Shown: one piece after another, positions 48,760 to 57,792 of the stretch
Numbering within the stretch: position 1 is the first letter of the stretch
Layout: the number at the start of each line of letters is the position of its first letter
Assembly (NCBI RefSeq): GCF_007829955.1
Contig: NZ_VIWX01000003.1
Coordinates: 310,001-374,000, forward strand
From: Saccharopolyspora dendranthemae
Lineage (GTDB): Bacteria > Actinomycetota > Actinomycetes > Mycobacteriales > Pseudonocardiaceae
DNA length: 64,000 bases
Reading direction: 5' to 3'
Notes under the pieces: generated by a model
What the model saw: only the letters and a program-made list of their open reading frames with translations
The model's database searches: none
What the model was told of the DNA's origin: nothing
Translations under genes and position numbers: made by a program

Positions 48760-50400
48760 GTGTCCACCAACGAAACCGCCGATCGGGCAACAGCGGCGTC
48801 CTCGGGCAACGAGTTAGCGGCGGCGGTGGACAGCTCGTCCCTCTCACCTGCGGACCGCATCCCGCCGACCTGGACCGAACCGCTCCCCCGCAAGGTCAGC
48901 CGCCTCTTCGGCGGACCGCTGGGCAGGCACGCGCAGGTCGGGCGGCAGTGGTTCTGGACCCCGCTGCGGGTGATCCTGCTGCTCGCGGTGCTGACGCTGG
49001 CGGCGGCGTGGCTGTTCAAGGCCCCCTGCCAGATCACCTACGACACCAGCAGCGGGCCGCAGCTGGACTGGCGGAACAGCAAGCAGTACACCGCCATGTG
49101 CTACACCGACATCATCCCGCGCTACGGCGTGGGAGATCTCGCTCCCGACGACGCGTTCCCGTACAAGACGGGGTGGGTGGAGAACCAGGGCACGCCCAAG
49201 GAGCAGGTCCGGTACATGGAATACCCGGTGCTGACCGGGATCTTCCAGTGGATCAACGCCCGCGCCGCCGACGGCTGGGCCACCCTGGCCGGTTTCGGCT
49301 GGCTGCCCGGCGGGCTGGCCAGCGTGCTGTACTTCAACGTCACCGCGTTCTGGCTCGCCGCGGCCTGGCTGGTGACGATCTGGGCGCTGGTGCTGCTGGC
49401 TCGCCGCCGCGTCTGGGACGTCGCGCTCGCCGCGGTCTCACCGCTGGTCGTGGCGCACGCCTTCACCAACTTCGACGCGCTGGCCGCGGCGCTGGGCACC
49501 GCTGGGCTGCTCGCGTGGTCGCGACGACGACCCGTGCTGGCCGGGGTGCTGATCGGCATCGGTGGAGCCGCCAAGCTCTACCCTCTGTTCTTGCTCGGAC
49601 CGCTGCTGATCCTCGCCTGGCGCGCGGGGAAGCTGCCCGACGCCGTGCGGGCGGTGCTGGCCGCCGCACTGGCGTGGCTGGCGGTGAACGTCCCGATCCT
49701 GCTGGCGTACCCGGCGGGCTGGGGCGAGTTCTTCCGGTTGAACAGCCAGCGCTCGGCCGACCCGGACTCGCTCTACAACGTGCTGATGCACTTCACCGGC
49801 TGGGGCGGGTTCGACGGTCAGCTGCCGCCGGGCGCGACACCGGTGGTGCTCAACGCCGTCAGCCTCGGGCTGTTCCTGCTGGCGTGCCTGGCGATCGGGT
49901 GGCTGGCGCTGGCGGCGCCGACCCGACCGCGGGTCGCGCAGCTGTGCTTCCTGGTGGTGGCGGCGTTCCTGCTGACCAACAAGGTGTGGAGCCCGCAGTA
50001 CTCGCTGTGGCTGGTGCCGCTGGCGGTGCTGGCGTTGCCGCGCTGGCGGCTGCTGCTGAGCTGGATGATCATCGACGCGGCGGTGTGGGCTCCGCGCATG
50101 TACTACTACCTGGGCACGGCGAACAAGGGCTTGCCCGAGGGCTGGTTCCTGGGCGCGGTTCTGGTCCGGGACGCGATGGTCGTGGCGCTGTGCGTGCTGA
50201 TCATCCGCGAGATCCTCGACCCGGCCCGCGACAAGGTGCGCACCGCGCTGACCGTGCGGGGCGATCACCCCGGCGGCATCGACGATCCGTGCGGCGGCCC
50301 GCTCGACGGTTCCCGCGACCGGTTCGTGTTACCCGGTGTCGCTCGTTGGGGGCAGCGGGCTCTCACGCTCACCCGGGGGGCTCTAGCTTCGAAGCGCTGA
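48760..50400 (+). CDS. GT87-family membrane glycosyltransferase (Rv0051 type)
   Basis: A 546-residue polytopic protein with a 70-residue hydrophilic N-terminus and roughly ten helices. The first periplasmic loop is large and carries MCYTDIIPRYGVGDL and YMEYPVLTG, with acidic residues where the polyprenyl-phosphate sugar donor would be handled. AAKLYPLFLLGP is typical of the family. It follows ponA as Rv0051 follows ponA1 and likely decorates a cell-envelope glycan; acceptor unknown. Leaderless. Confidence 0.85.
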   Translation: MSTNETADRATAASSGNELAAAVDSSSLSPADRIPPTWTEPLPRKVSRLFGGPLGRHAQVGRQWFWTPLRVILLLAVLTLAAAWLFKAPCQITYDTSSGPQLDWRNSKQYTAMCYTDIIPRYGVGDLAPDDAFPYKTGWVENQGTPKEQVRYMEYPVLTGIFQWINARAADGWATLAGFGWLPGGLASVLYFNVTAFWLAAAWLVTIWALVLLARRRVWDVALAAVSPLVVAHAFTNFDALAAALGTAGLLAWSRRRPVLAGVLIGIGGAAKLYPLFLLGPLLILAWRAGKLPDAVRAVLAAALAWLAVNVPILLAYPAGWGEFFRLNSQRSADPDSLYNVLMHFTGWGGFDGQLPPGATPVVLNAVSLGLFLLACLAIGWLALAAPTRPRVAQLCFLVVAAFLLTNKVWSPQYSLWLVPLAVLALPRWRLLLSWMIIDAAVWAPRMYYYLGTANKGLPEGWFLGAVLVRDAMVVALCVLIIREILDPARDKVRTALTVRGDHPGGIDDPCGGPLDGSRDRFVLPGVARWGQRALTLTRGALASKR

Positions 50401-50429
50401 TCCGATCTCTTCGTGGAGGTGCTTCGCAG

Positions 50430-50834
50430 ATGCCAGGTCGCATGCTGACCGTCGTTCTCGCCGCCGTCGCGGTGGCCATCCCCGCCGCGGCCACGGCCGG
50501 TGCGGCCGCGCCGCCGGCCCCGGTCCAGGTCCAGCTCGGCGAGGCCCGGTGCCAGGACATGTCGGCCATGGTCGCCGCGATGCCGATGCTGGCGCCCGCG
50601 TTCCCCGACCCGGCCCGCACCCCGGTCGTCGAATACCGCATCTCCGCAGGTCCGGACGCGCCGATGACCCCCTTCGAGGTCAAGGTCAACGGTGAGCGCA
50701 AGGGTTCCGGTTCGGTGGGGGCCAAGGGCCTGGTCGTTTCCAGCACCTCGCTGCCCAACAACACCCGCACGACGATCCAGGTCACCTCCGGAGACCAGGT
50801 CCTAGCAACCCGCACGTACACCCCGGCCTGCTGA
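50430..50834 (+). CDS. small secreted hypothetical protein
   Basis: A 134-residue protein with a signal peptide (1-26, LAAVAVAIPAAATAGAAA). The mature part of about 108 residues looks like a single beta-sandwich (TPFEVKVNGERKGSGSVGAKGL, TTIQVTSGDQVLATRTY) with two cysteines (near QDM and at the C-terminus, TPAC) that could form a disulfide. No family recognised. GTGGAGGT lies about 10 bases before ATG 50430. An IS30 element begins 15 bases after its stop. Confidence 0.7.
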   Translation: MPGRMLTVVLAAVAVAIPAAATAGAAAPPAPVQVQLGEARCQDMSAMVAAMPMLAPAFPDPARTPVVEYRISAGPDAPMTPFEVKVNGERKGSGSVGAKGLVVSSTSLPNNTRTTIQVTSGDQVLATRTYTPAC

Positions 50835-50849
50835 GGATCGTCGCCAGAT

Positions 50850-52166
50850 CCCAGTTTTAGTCCAAACTGAGCAGACATTTCGGGCACGAATGCTCCCGCG
50901 GGTTCAAGCGGTCGTTGCAACTCCTGTTGTGTTGTAGGGAGTGTGCGCTGGTGGGTCGTCCGGTGGAGCCGCGTGAGGTGCGGGTGGTGTTTTGGGCTGG
51001 GGTGCGTGGTGGGTTGTCGTTGGGGGCGGCCAGTGCTGTGGCGGGTGTGTCGTTGACGTCGGGTAAGCGGTGGTTCACCCAGGCTGGCGGGGTGGTGGGT
51101 AATGGTGTGGGTGAGTGTTCGGGTCGGTTTTTGTCGTGTGCCGAGCGGGAGGAGATTGCCGTCCTGCGTGCGCAGGGGCATAGCCGGGCCGAGATCGCTC
51201 GCCGGTTGGGGCGGCATCGGTCCACGATCGGTCGTGAGCTGGACCGCAACACCACTGGTGAGCGTGGGTATCGGGCCAGTACCGCCCAGAGCGCGAGTCA
51301 GCGGCGTGCGCGGCGTCCGAAGACCGCGAAACTGGCTGCCGACACCGAGTTACGCGACCACGTTCAGCAGCGGCTGCGGCAGTGTTGGTCTCCGGAACAG
51401 ATCAGTGCCAGGCTCGCCGAGGAGTTTCCCGACCGACCGGAGAAGCGGGTGTCGCACGAGTCGATCTATCAGTCTCTGTATGTGCAGGGCAGGGGCGCAT
51501 TGCGCCGGGAGTTGGCCACGTGTCTGCGGACCGGCCGGGCGTTGCGCCGGCCACGGCGGATGCCCGATGCCCGGCGGGAACGCGTCGGCCGCATCCCCGA
51601 CATGATCAGTATTTCCGAGCGGCCCGCGGAGGCCACCGACCGCGCGGTGCCCGGACATTGGGAAGGCGACCTGATCGCCGGTCAGGACAACGGCTCGGTG
51701 ATCGGCACCCTGGTTGAGCGCTCCACCCGGTTCTGCATGCTGCTACACCTGCCCGAAGGCAAGGACGCTGAGCACGTCAAAAACCAGATGATCACCGCCA
51801 TCCACACCCTGCCCACCCACTTGCGCAGGTCTCTGACCTGGGACCAGGGCAGCGAAATGGCCAGGCACACCGACATCACCCTGGCCACAGACCTCGATAT
51901 CTACTTCTGCGACCCCCACAGCCCCTGGCAACGCGGCACCAACGAAAACACCAACGGCCTGCTCCGCCAGTACTTCCCCAAAGGCACCGACCTCTCCCGG
52001 CACAGCCCCGAACACCTCGCCGACGTCGCCACCGAACTCAACGGCCGCCCCCGCAAAACACTCGCCTGGCGCACCCCCGCCGAAGCACTCCACCAACTAC
52101 TGTCCACACCAAACCAAGTTGCAACCACCGGTTGAAACCGCCTCCTCGGTTTGGACTAAAACTGGG
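50850..52166 (+). mobile_element. IS30-family insertion sequence, complete
   Basis: The 1317-bp element is bounded by 22-bp terminal inverted repeats, 50850-50871 and 52145-52166, matching at 21 of 22 positions and starting CCCAGTTTTAGTCC. Subterminal inverted GTTGCAACT occurs at 50914-50922 and, inverted, at 52117-52125. One intact transposase gene fills it. No target-site duplication is evident (GAT left, TGC right). It sits between genes and breaks none. Confidence 0.93.
50915..52135 (+). CDS. IS30-family transposase
   Basis: Up to 406 residues. An N-terminal HTH region (AEREEIAVLRAQGHSRAEIA, GRHRSTIGRELDRN) precedes the DDE domain with D in GHWEGDLIAG, D in LTWDQGSEM and E in TNENTNGLLRQYFPKG. 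The frame opens with TTG 50915; GTG 50951 (VGRPVEPREV) is an equally likely start. The 5-prime third uses many T- and G-ending codons unlike the surrounding genes, a sign of transfer. It appears intact and could be active. Confidence 0.95.
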   Translation: MQLLLCCRECALVGRPVEPREVRVVFWAGVRGGLSLGAASAVAGVSLTSGKRWFTQAGGVVGNGVGECSGRFLSCAEREEIAVLRAQGHSRAEIARRLGRHRSTIGRELDRNTTGERGYRASTAQSASQRRARRPKTAKLAADTELRDHVQQRLRQCWSPEQISARLAEEFPDRPEKRVSHESIYQSLYVQGRGALRRELATCLRTGRALRRPRRMPDARRERVGRIPDMISISERPAEATDRAVPGHWEGDLIAGQDNGSVIGTLVERSTRFCMLLHLPEGKDAEHVKNQMITAIHTLPTHLRRSLTWDQGSEMARHTDITLATDLDIYFCDPHSPWQRGTNENTNGLLRQYFPKGTDLSRHSPEHLADVATELNGRPRKTLAWRTPAEALHQLLSTPNQVATTG

Positions 52167-52297
52167 TGCTGTCGGCCACCCGCTCCACGCGACGGTCCCG
52201 GAACGCCTCCGACGTGCCCCTCGCCGGGGGCGAGCTCGGGGGTTGGTCAGGGCTCTTCCCTGAGGTTCCGCAGCCGCCGGCGACGCATCCTTGGTGC

Positions 52298-52492
52298 ATG
52301 ACGACCTACCAGAAGACTTCTCTGCAACGTCCCCACGACCAGGCGATGATCGCCGGGGTCTGCGCCGGGCTGGCGCGGCGCTTCGGCATGGGGCCGAACA
52401 CCGTGCGGGCCTTGTTCCTGCTGTCCTGCCTGCTTCCCGGACCGCAGTTCGTGGTCTACCTCGTGCTCTGGGTCCTCATCCCGAAGTCCTGA
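52298..52492 (+). CDS. PspC-domain small membrane protein
   Basis: A 64-residue protein: PspC domain with MIAGVCAGLARRFGMGPNTVRALF and one membrane helix (LLSCLLPGPQFVVYLVLWVLI). Such peptides act in envelope-stress signalling. ATG at 52298 lacks a clear SD. Its 3-prime end overlaps the convergent ABC permease gene by 37 bases. Confidence 0.85.
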   Translation: MTTYQKTSLQRPHDQAMIAGVCAGLARRFGMGPNTVRALFLLSCLLPGPQFVVYLVLWVLIPKS

Positions 52493-53121
52493 CGCCACGC
52501 GGTGAACGCCGTGGTCAGGACCAGCAGCAGCACTGCCGTGAGAGCGGCCTGCGCGAGCACCGCAGGGGGTGCGGTGTCGGTGCCGAGGGCGAACAGCAGC
52601 GGGAACGCGAGGGGAACCCACTTCGCCAGCAGCGCCACCGTCAGCAGGACCACCGCCGCGACCAGGGTGTATCCGATGCGGGGGATCACCAGCGGCGAGC
52701 ACGGCAGCGCCACGGCGATGCCGAAGGCCGAGCAGATCAGGTGGACGAGGACTCCCAGGGCGAGCGTGCCCGGTGGGACGTGGGCGCCGTGCGTGACGGC
52801 GCCCCAGCCCACCGCCAGCACCGCGAGCCCCGCCGAGCAGGCCAGGACGGTCAGCACCATGCTGATCAGCACGCGGGTGAACGAGCCCGCGTGCGCGGCC
52901 ACGACCGCGCGCTGCTCCGGGCCGGAGATCCCGGCCAGCGCGATGATCAACCAACCGGACACCAGCAGCGAGGACGCGGCCGTCACCGCGTATCCGGGGA
53001 GCACGGGTCCTGGGTTCGCTCTGCTCAGCACGGCCAGCACTCCCAGGTGGACGAGCACCGGCGGCAGGTATCGCTGGGAGTGGCCGAGCTCGGCGAACTG
53101 GTAGCGGACCAGCGCGATCAT
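52456..53121 (-). CDS. ABC transporter permease-like membrane protein
   Basis: A 221-residue protein with about six hydrophobic helices and no other domain, coupled by an ATGA overlap to the ABC ATPase gene. Together they make a two-gene export-type transporter; substrate unknown. The family is not recognisable from motifs and the assignment rests on topology and the adjacent ATPase. Confidence 0.75.
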   Translation of the reverse strand: MIALVRYQFAELGHSQRYLPPVLVHLGVLAVLSRANPGPVLPGYAVTAASSLLVSGWLIIALAGISGPEQRAVVAAHAGSFTRVLISMVLTVLACSAGLAVLAVGWGAVTHGAHVPPGTLALGVLVHLICSAFGIAVALPCSPLVIPRIGYTLVAAVVLLTVALLAKWVPLAFPLLFALGTDTAPPAVLAQAALTAVLLLVLTTAFTAWRQDFGMRTQSTR

Positions 53122-53963
53122 CGGGGCCCGCCGGCCGAATCCACCGCGAGCACCGCGCAGCCCGACCGGATCGCCTCGGCCAGCACGGCCTCCCGTCGCG
53201 CCAGGTCCACGTCGAGCTCCACGTTCCGGCCGTGCCGGACGCCGACCACGCCGTCGTGCGCCGCCCAGTCCGCGTCCCGTCCGCCGCGCAGCACGATCCG
53301 GCAGAGCGCGAGCCCCGCTTCGAGCTCGGCGAGCCGTCCGCCGGTCAACCGGTAGGACCGGGTCGCGGTGGCGCGGACGAACTCCGGCCGGTGGTCGGTG
53401 AACACGACGGCCGCGCCGTCGGCCGCCACCTCGTCGATGACCTCGGAGAGCACCGGGCGGGTCTCGGCGTCCAGCCCCGACCACGGTTCGTCGAGCACGA
53501 GCAGCTCCGGTTCGGCCAGCAGCGCCTGGGCGAGCGCCACCTTCTGCGCGTTGCCCTTGGACAGGTCCCGCAGCGGGGTGTCCGGACCACCGGCCAGCGC
53601 GAACCGCGCCAACCAGCGAGCAGCCCGATCATCGGCGTCACTCCTGGTCAGGCCGCTGATCCTGCCGAGGTGCCGGAGGTAGGCGCGAGCGCTCATCCGC
53701 TGCTGGGCCGGGAACCTGTCTGGCACGTGACCCACCCGCGGCACGGTCCGGACAGCACCGGCGGACGGCCGGGACACCCCGGCCAGGATCCGCAGCAAGG
53801 TCGACTTCCCGGTCCCGTTGGCGCCCAGGACGCCGACGATCTCACCGGGGCGGACCACCAGGTCGACGCCGCGCAGCACCGCCCGCTCGCCGTGCCGCTT
53901 GGCCACGCCGGACGCGGCCACGACGGGCTGGGCGGAGACGGGCTGCGCCGCGTCGACGGTCAC
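53118..53963 (-). CDS. ABC transporter ATP-binding protein
   Basis: A 281-residue ATPase. Walker A GANGTGKST, a variant signature LSKGNAQKVALAQ (usual LSGGQ), Walker B LLVLDEPWSGLD and the H-loop TDHRPEF are visible. A C-terminal domain of about 75 residues follows. Its GTG overlaps the M20 peptidase stop as GTGA and its stop overlaps the permease start, so all three genes are coupled. Confidence 0.9.
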   Translation of the reverse strand: MTVDAAQPVSAQPVVAASGVAKRHGERAVLRGVDLVVRPGEIVGVLGANGTGKSTLLRILAGVSRPSAGAVRTVPRVGHVPDRFPAQQRMSARAYLRHLGRISGLTRSDADDRAARWLARFALAGGPDTPLRDLSKGNAQKVALAQALLAEPELLVLDEPWSGLDAETRPVLSEVIDEVAADGAAVVFTDHRPEFVRATATRSYRLTGGRLAELEAGLALCRIVLRGGRDADWAAHDGVVGVRHGRNVELDVDLARREAVLAEAIRSGCAVLAVDSAGGPR

Positions 53964-55375
53964 CGGGTCGCGTGCGCGTCGAGGACGTAGGCGATGGCGC
54001 TGGTGATCTTCGCGGCGAAGGCGAGGTCGAGGCTCTCGTCCGGGACGTGCGCGTTGCTGTCCGGGCCGAGCGCGCCGGTGACCACGAACTGGGCGTCCGG
54101 GTAGGCCTCGTGCAGCAGGCCCATGAACGGGATCGATCCGCCCAGACCCATCGTCCGCCACTCGGCCCCGAAGATCTCCTCACCTGCGGTGTTGAGGGCG
54201 TCCGAGAGCCAGGACGCCGGGTCCGGGGCGTTCCAGCCGAGGCCGGCCTCCGCGTGCCCGAAGCTGACCTGGGCGCCGTAGGGGACGTCCTCGGACAGGC
54301 GCCGCTGCACGGCTTCCAGCGCGGTCTCGGGGTCGGCGGTGGGCGGCAACCGGAAGCTCAGCTGCAGCGTCGTCGACGGCCGCAGCACGTTGCCCGCGTC
54401 GGCGGGCTTGGGCAGGCCGTCCGCGCCGATCACCGACAGCGTCGGACGCCAGAAGTTGTTCAGCGCCAGCTCGACCTCGTCCTCGTCGACCGGCCGCAGT
54501 CCCTCGGGCCACGGCACGGAGTCGCGGACCATGCCGGGAACGGCGGCGACGGCGGCCCGGGTCTCGGCGACCCGGTTCGCGGGGATGTCCACGTTGAGCT
54601 CGGGCAGCAGGATCTCGCCGGTCCGCGAGTCCTCGATGCGGTCCAGCAGCTGCCGGATGATCCGGAACGAGCTGGGCACGATGCCGCTGGCGATGCCCGA
54701 GTGCAGCCCGGAGTCGAGCACCTGCACCTCGACCTCCAGCTGCACCATCCCGCGCAGCGAGTTGGTCAGCCACATCCGCTGGTAGTCGCCCGCGCCGGAG
54801 TCCAGGCACACCACCAGCGACACGGCGCCGAGCCGGTCGCGCAGGTGCTCCAGGTAGGCGGGCAGGTCGGGGCTGCCGGACTCCTCGCCGGTCTCCAGCA
54901 GCACGACGCAGCGCGCGTGCGCGCCGCCGTTCGCGCGGACGGCTTCGATCGCGGTGACCGCCGCGTACCCGGCGTAGCCGTCGTCGGCGGCGCCGCGGCC
55001 GTAGAGCTTGCCGTCGCGGACCACCGGCGTCCACGGGCCAAGGCCCTCGGACCAGCCGCCGACCGGCGGCTGCTTGTCGAGGTGGCCGTAGAGCAGCACC
55101 GACTCGTCCGGCGCGCCGGACGAGCCCGGCACGTCCACCAGCAGCAGCGGGGTTCGCCCGGGGAGTCTCACGACGTCGATCTCGGCGCCTTCGATCCCGC
55201 GGCCGTCGATCCAGGCCCGCACGTGCTCGATGGCGGCGTCGAGGTATCCGGTGTTCTCCCAGTCGGCGTCGAACGACGGCGACACCGCGGGAATCCTCAC
55301 CAGATCGGAGAGGCTCGGCAGAATCGCCTCGTCCCACGCCTGGTCAACGGTCTTGGCAGCAGCAGCTCGATCCAC
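53960..55375 (-). CDS. M20-family dipeptidase
   Basis: A 471-residue metallopeptidase of the M20 (carnosinase/DapE-like) family. Zinc ligands and catalytic residues are seen in LLYGHLDKQP, GRGAADDGYAG, ETGEESGS, CLDSGAGDY and HVPDE. The lid domain lies between. GTG at 55375 has no SD; TAGGAT lies seven bases upstream, indicating near-leaderless initiation. It heads an overlapping operon with an ABC transporter, hinting that peptides or their products are handled together. Confidence 0.92.
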   Translation of the reverse strand: MDRAAAAKTVDQAWDEAILPSLSDLVRIPAVSPSFDADWENTGYLDAAIEHVRAWIDGRGIEGAEIDVVRLPGRTPLLLVDVPGSSGAPDESVLLYGHLDKQPPVGGWSEGLGPWTPVVRDGKLYGRGAADDGYAGYAAVTAIEAVRANGGAHARCVVLLETGEESGSPDLPAYLEHLRDRLGAVSLVVCLDSGAGDYQRMWLTNSLRGMVQLEVEVQVLDSGLHSGIASGIVPSSFRIIRQLLDRIEDSRTGEILLPELNVDIPANRVAETRAAVAAVPGMVRDSVPWPEGLRPVDEDEVELALNNFWRPTLSVIGADGLPKPADAGNVLRPSTTLQLSFRLPPTADPETALEAVQRRLSEDVPYGAQVSFGHAEAGLGWNAPDPASWLSDALNTAGEEIFGAEWRTMGLGGSIPFMGLLHEAYPDAQFVVTGALGPDSNAHVPDESLDLAFAAKITSAIAYVLDAHATR

Positions 55376-55440
55376 GGGCGCGATCCTATGCCGGGTTCCG
55401 GGAGTTGTCCGGACCTCCTGGGGCGAGTGGCGTGATGCCG

Positions 55441-56085
55441 TCAGCTGCCCGCGGCGCCCGCGCTGGCCGCGGCCGCGGTGGTCACGGCGATGGCGGCGGT
55501 GGTCTGCGCGATCACGTCGCGGACGGCCTCGCCGAGCTGCTCGCCCTTGCTGATCTCCTTGAGCCGCTTGCGCTCGGCCCGGTCCAGGCCGAAGTGCGAG
55601 TGCAGCCCGGTGGCGTGCACCAGCGCCGCCAGCAGCGCGAGGCGTTCGTCGAGCGCGACCTCGTTGCGCGCGGCGGCGCGCACGCGGGCGATCAGCACGT
55701 CCCGCGTGCCCGGGTCGGGCGTGAAGGAGTTGCTGGTGAACATCAGCCACTTGGTGCGCTCGTGCCGCACCAGCCCGCGTGCGGCGAGCGCCTCGGCGTG
55801 CTGCTTGCGGGCCGGGCCTCGGCTCTGGATGTAGGTCGTCGCGGCCACGGGTTTGTTCTTGGCCCCGGCCTTGCGGTTGATCAGCGCGATGCTCTCGTCG
55901 ATCCAGGCGGTGCCGCTGGGCTCGGCGTCGAGCACGCGCAGCTTCTTGTTCTCGATGCCGACGCGACCGGTGAGCACCAGCTCGCCCAGCTCGGCGGCGC
56001 CGACGTGGTTGGAGGAGGCGTAGTACGAGCCGTTCGGCTTGTGCAGGAGCAGCACGAACTCCTCGGGCAGGCTCAAGGTGGTCAT
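55441..56085 (-). CDS. GPP34 (GOLPH3-like) family protein
   Basis: A 214-residue protein of the GPP34 family, all-helical relatives of the eukaryotic PI4P-binding Golgi protein GOLPH3/Vps74. Typical segments are SLPEEFVLLLHKPNG, AAELGELVLTGRV and DERLALLAALVHATGL. Bacterial roles are mostly unknown. The C-terminus ends in an Ala-rich hydrophobic stretch. ATG at 56085 has a weak SD. Confidence 0.9.
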   Translation of the reverse strand: MTTLSLPEEFVLLLHKPNGSYYASSNHVGAAELGELVLTGRVGIENKKLRVLDAEPSGTAWIDESIALINRKAGAKNKPVAATTYIQSRGPARKQHAEALAARGLVRHERTKWLMFTSNSFTPDPGTRDVLIARVRAAARNEVALDERLALLAALVHATGLHSHFGLDRAERKRLKEISKGEQLGEAVRDVIAQTTAAIAVTTAAAASAGAAGS

Positions 56086-56550
56086 GCCAGGAGTCTGGCA
56101 GCGAACCGGAGGCCAGTGCGCGGATTCGTCGCAGCTCGTGACGTTTGTCAGGTCAACTCGTGCGCCTGCCGCTGGTCTGTTCGGGTCAGCCATCACCGGG
56201 GTGGGTGTTGTCGTATTTGCGCAACCCACCGCCCCGCCTCCCCAATATCGGTACCGCAATGGTCCGTAAGTCGTTAGTCGGGCGTCCATTAATTCGATGA
56301 CCTGCGAATTCACTCCGTCCACAGAAGAACTAACGTGATCTCACGGGAGCGGACCGCTCGCTGCTGAACCGATCCACTCCCTGTGGCAGGGCTCACGGAC
56401 CACGTGGTTTTCGTGCCAGGATGACGAGGAGCGATCCACCGCTCCGCTGGGCTGACCGGGTGACCCACCAGGTCCGAGGCAGGCTAGCGGGGCAAGCCGG
56501 TCACCACCGCCACAAGCGGTGGCCGTCGGCGCGAGACGAGGAGATCACAC
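56086..56550. other. divergent intergenic region
   Basis: 465 bases between the GPP34 and dehydrogenase genes. GTTAGT (near 56272) and ACTAAC (near 56329) are complementary but 50 bases apart. No gene, RNA or clear operator is visible; it must carry the promoter of the dehydrogenase operon. Confidence 0.6.
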
Positions 56551-57792
56551 ATGTCCCCCGAGAAATGGACGTCCTCTTCAGACAATCCGCCCGCGAACCC
56601 CACCGACCTCCCTGCCGCAACCGCAGCCAAGCCCACACGGGAACAGGTGATCGCCGGTTTGCGCGCGACGAGTGAAGGCGGGGCTGATCTCGTTCAGCTC
56701 CTCACCCCAGAAGGCCAGCGGGTCCAGCACCCGGAATTCGACATCGACATCTCCCCCGAGCAGCTGCGCGGCCTGTACCGCGACATGGTGCTGGTTCGCC
56801 GCGCCGACCGGGAGGGGAACGCGCTGCAGCGCCAGGGCCAGCTCGGCATCTGGGTACCGCTGCTCGGCCAGGAAGCCGCCCAGATCGGGGCGGGCAGGGC
56901 GCTGAAGCCCCAGGACATGGCTTTCCCGAGCTATCGGGAGCACGGCGTGGCCTGGACTCGCGGCATCGACCCCACCGAACTGCTGGGGATCTTCCGTGGG
57001 ACCGACCACGGCAGCTGGGACCCCGCGAGCACCGGGTTCCACCTGTACACGATCGTCATCGGCAACCAATGCCTCAACGCCACCGGCTACGCGATGGGCC
57101 AGCGCTTCGACGGCAAGGTCGGCGACCCCGACGGCGAAGCCACCATGGTGTTCTTCGGCGACGGCGCCACCAGCCAGGGCGACGTCCACGAGGCCATGGT
57201 GTGGTCGGCCGTCTACGACTCGCCGGTCGTCTTCTTCTGCCAGAACAACCAGTGGGCGATCTCCGAGCCCCTGGAGCGCCAGACCCGAGTGCCGCTCTAC
57301 CAGCGCGCCAGCGGGTACGGCTTCCCCGGCATCCGGGTGGACGGCAACGACGTGCTGGCCAGCCTCGCGGTCTCGAAGTGGGCGCTGGAGGAGTGCCGCA
57401 CCGGCAACGGGCCGGTGCTCATCGAGGCGTTCACCTACCGGATGGACGCCCACACCACCTCCGACGACCCGACCCGCTACCGGATGTCGGACGAGCACGA
57501 AGCGTGGAAGCTCAAGGACCCGATCGAGCGCCTGCGGGTGCACCTGATCCGGGAGCACGCCGCTGACCAGGAGTTCTTCGACTCCATCGACGCCGAGGCC
57601 GACGAGCTCGCGGCGAGGTTCCGAGACTTCTGCTTCTCCATGCCCGAACCGCCACCGGAGCGGATGTTCTCGCAGGTGTACGCCGAGGAGACCCCGCAGA
57701 TCGCCGCGCAGCGCGAGGACCACCTGCGCTACCTGGCCGGATTCGCCGACGAGACCGCCGGCGCGGACGCGATGGCAGGAGGTGCGCACTGA
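56551..57792 (+). CDS. 2-oxoacid dehydrogenase E1 alpha subunit
   Basis: A 413-residue thiamine-diphosphate enzyme subunit. The ThDP motif GDGATSQG ... NNQWAIS is at about 203-235, and the phosphorylation-loop region YRMDAHTTSDDPTRYR follows. With E1 beta and E2 it forms a branched-chain 2-oxoacid (or pyruvate) dehydrogenase complex producing acyl-CoA, primers for branched fatty acids or polyketides. GAGGAGA lies six bases before ATG 56551. The stop overlaps the next start (TGATG). Confidence 0.94.
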   Translation: MSPEKWTSSSDNPPANPTDLPAATAAKPTREQVIAGLRATSEGGADLVQLLTPEGQRVQHPEFDIDISPEQLRGLYRDMVLVRRADREGNALQRQGQLGIWVPLLGQEAAQIGAGRALKPQDMAFPSYREHGVAWTRGIDPTELLGIFRGTDHGSWDPASTGFHLYTIVIGNQCLNATGYAMGQRFDGKVGDPDGEATMVFFGDGATSQGDVHEAMVWSAVYDSPVVFFCQNNQWAISEPLERQTRVPLYQRASGYGFPGIRVDGNDVLASLAVSKWALEECRTGNGPVLIEAFTYRMDAHTTSDDPTRYRMSDEHEAWKLKDPIERLRVHLIREHAADQEFFDSIDAEADELAARFRDFCFSMPEPPPERMFSQVYAEETPQIAAQREDHLRYLAGFADETAGADAMAGGAH

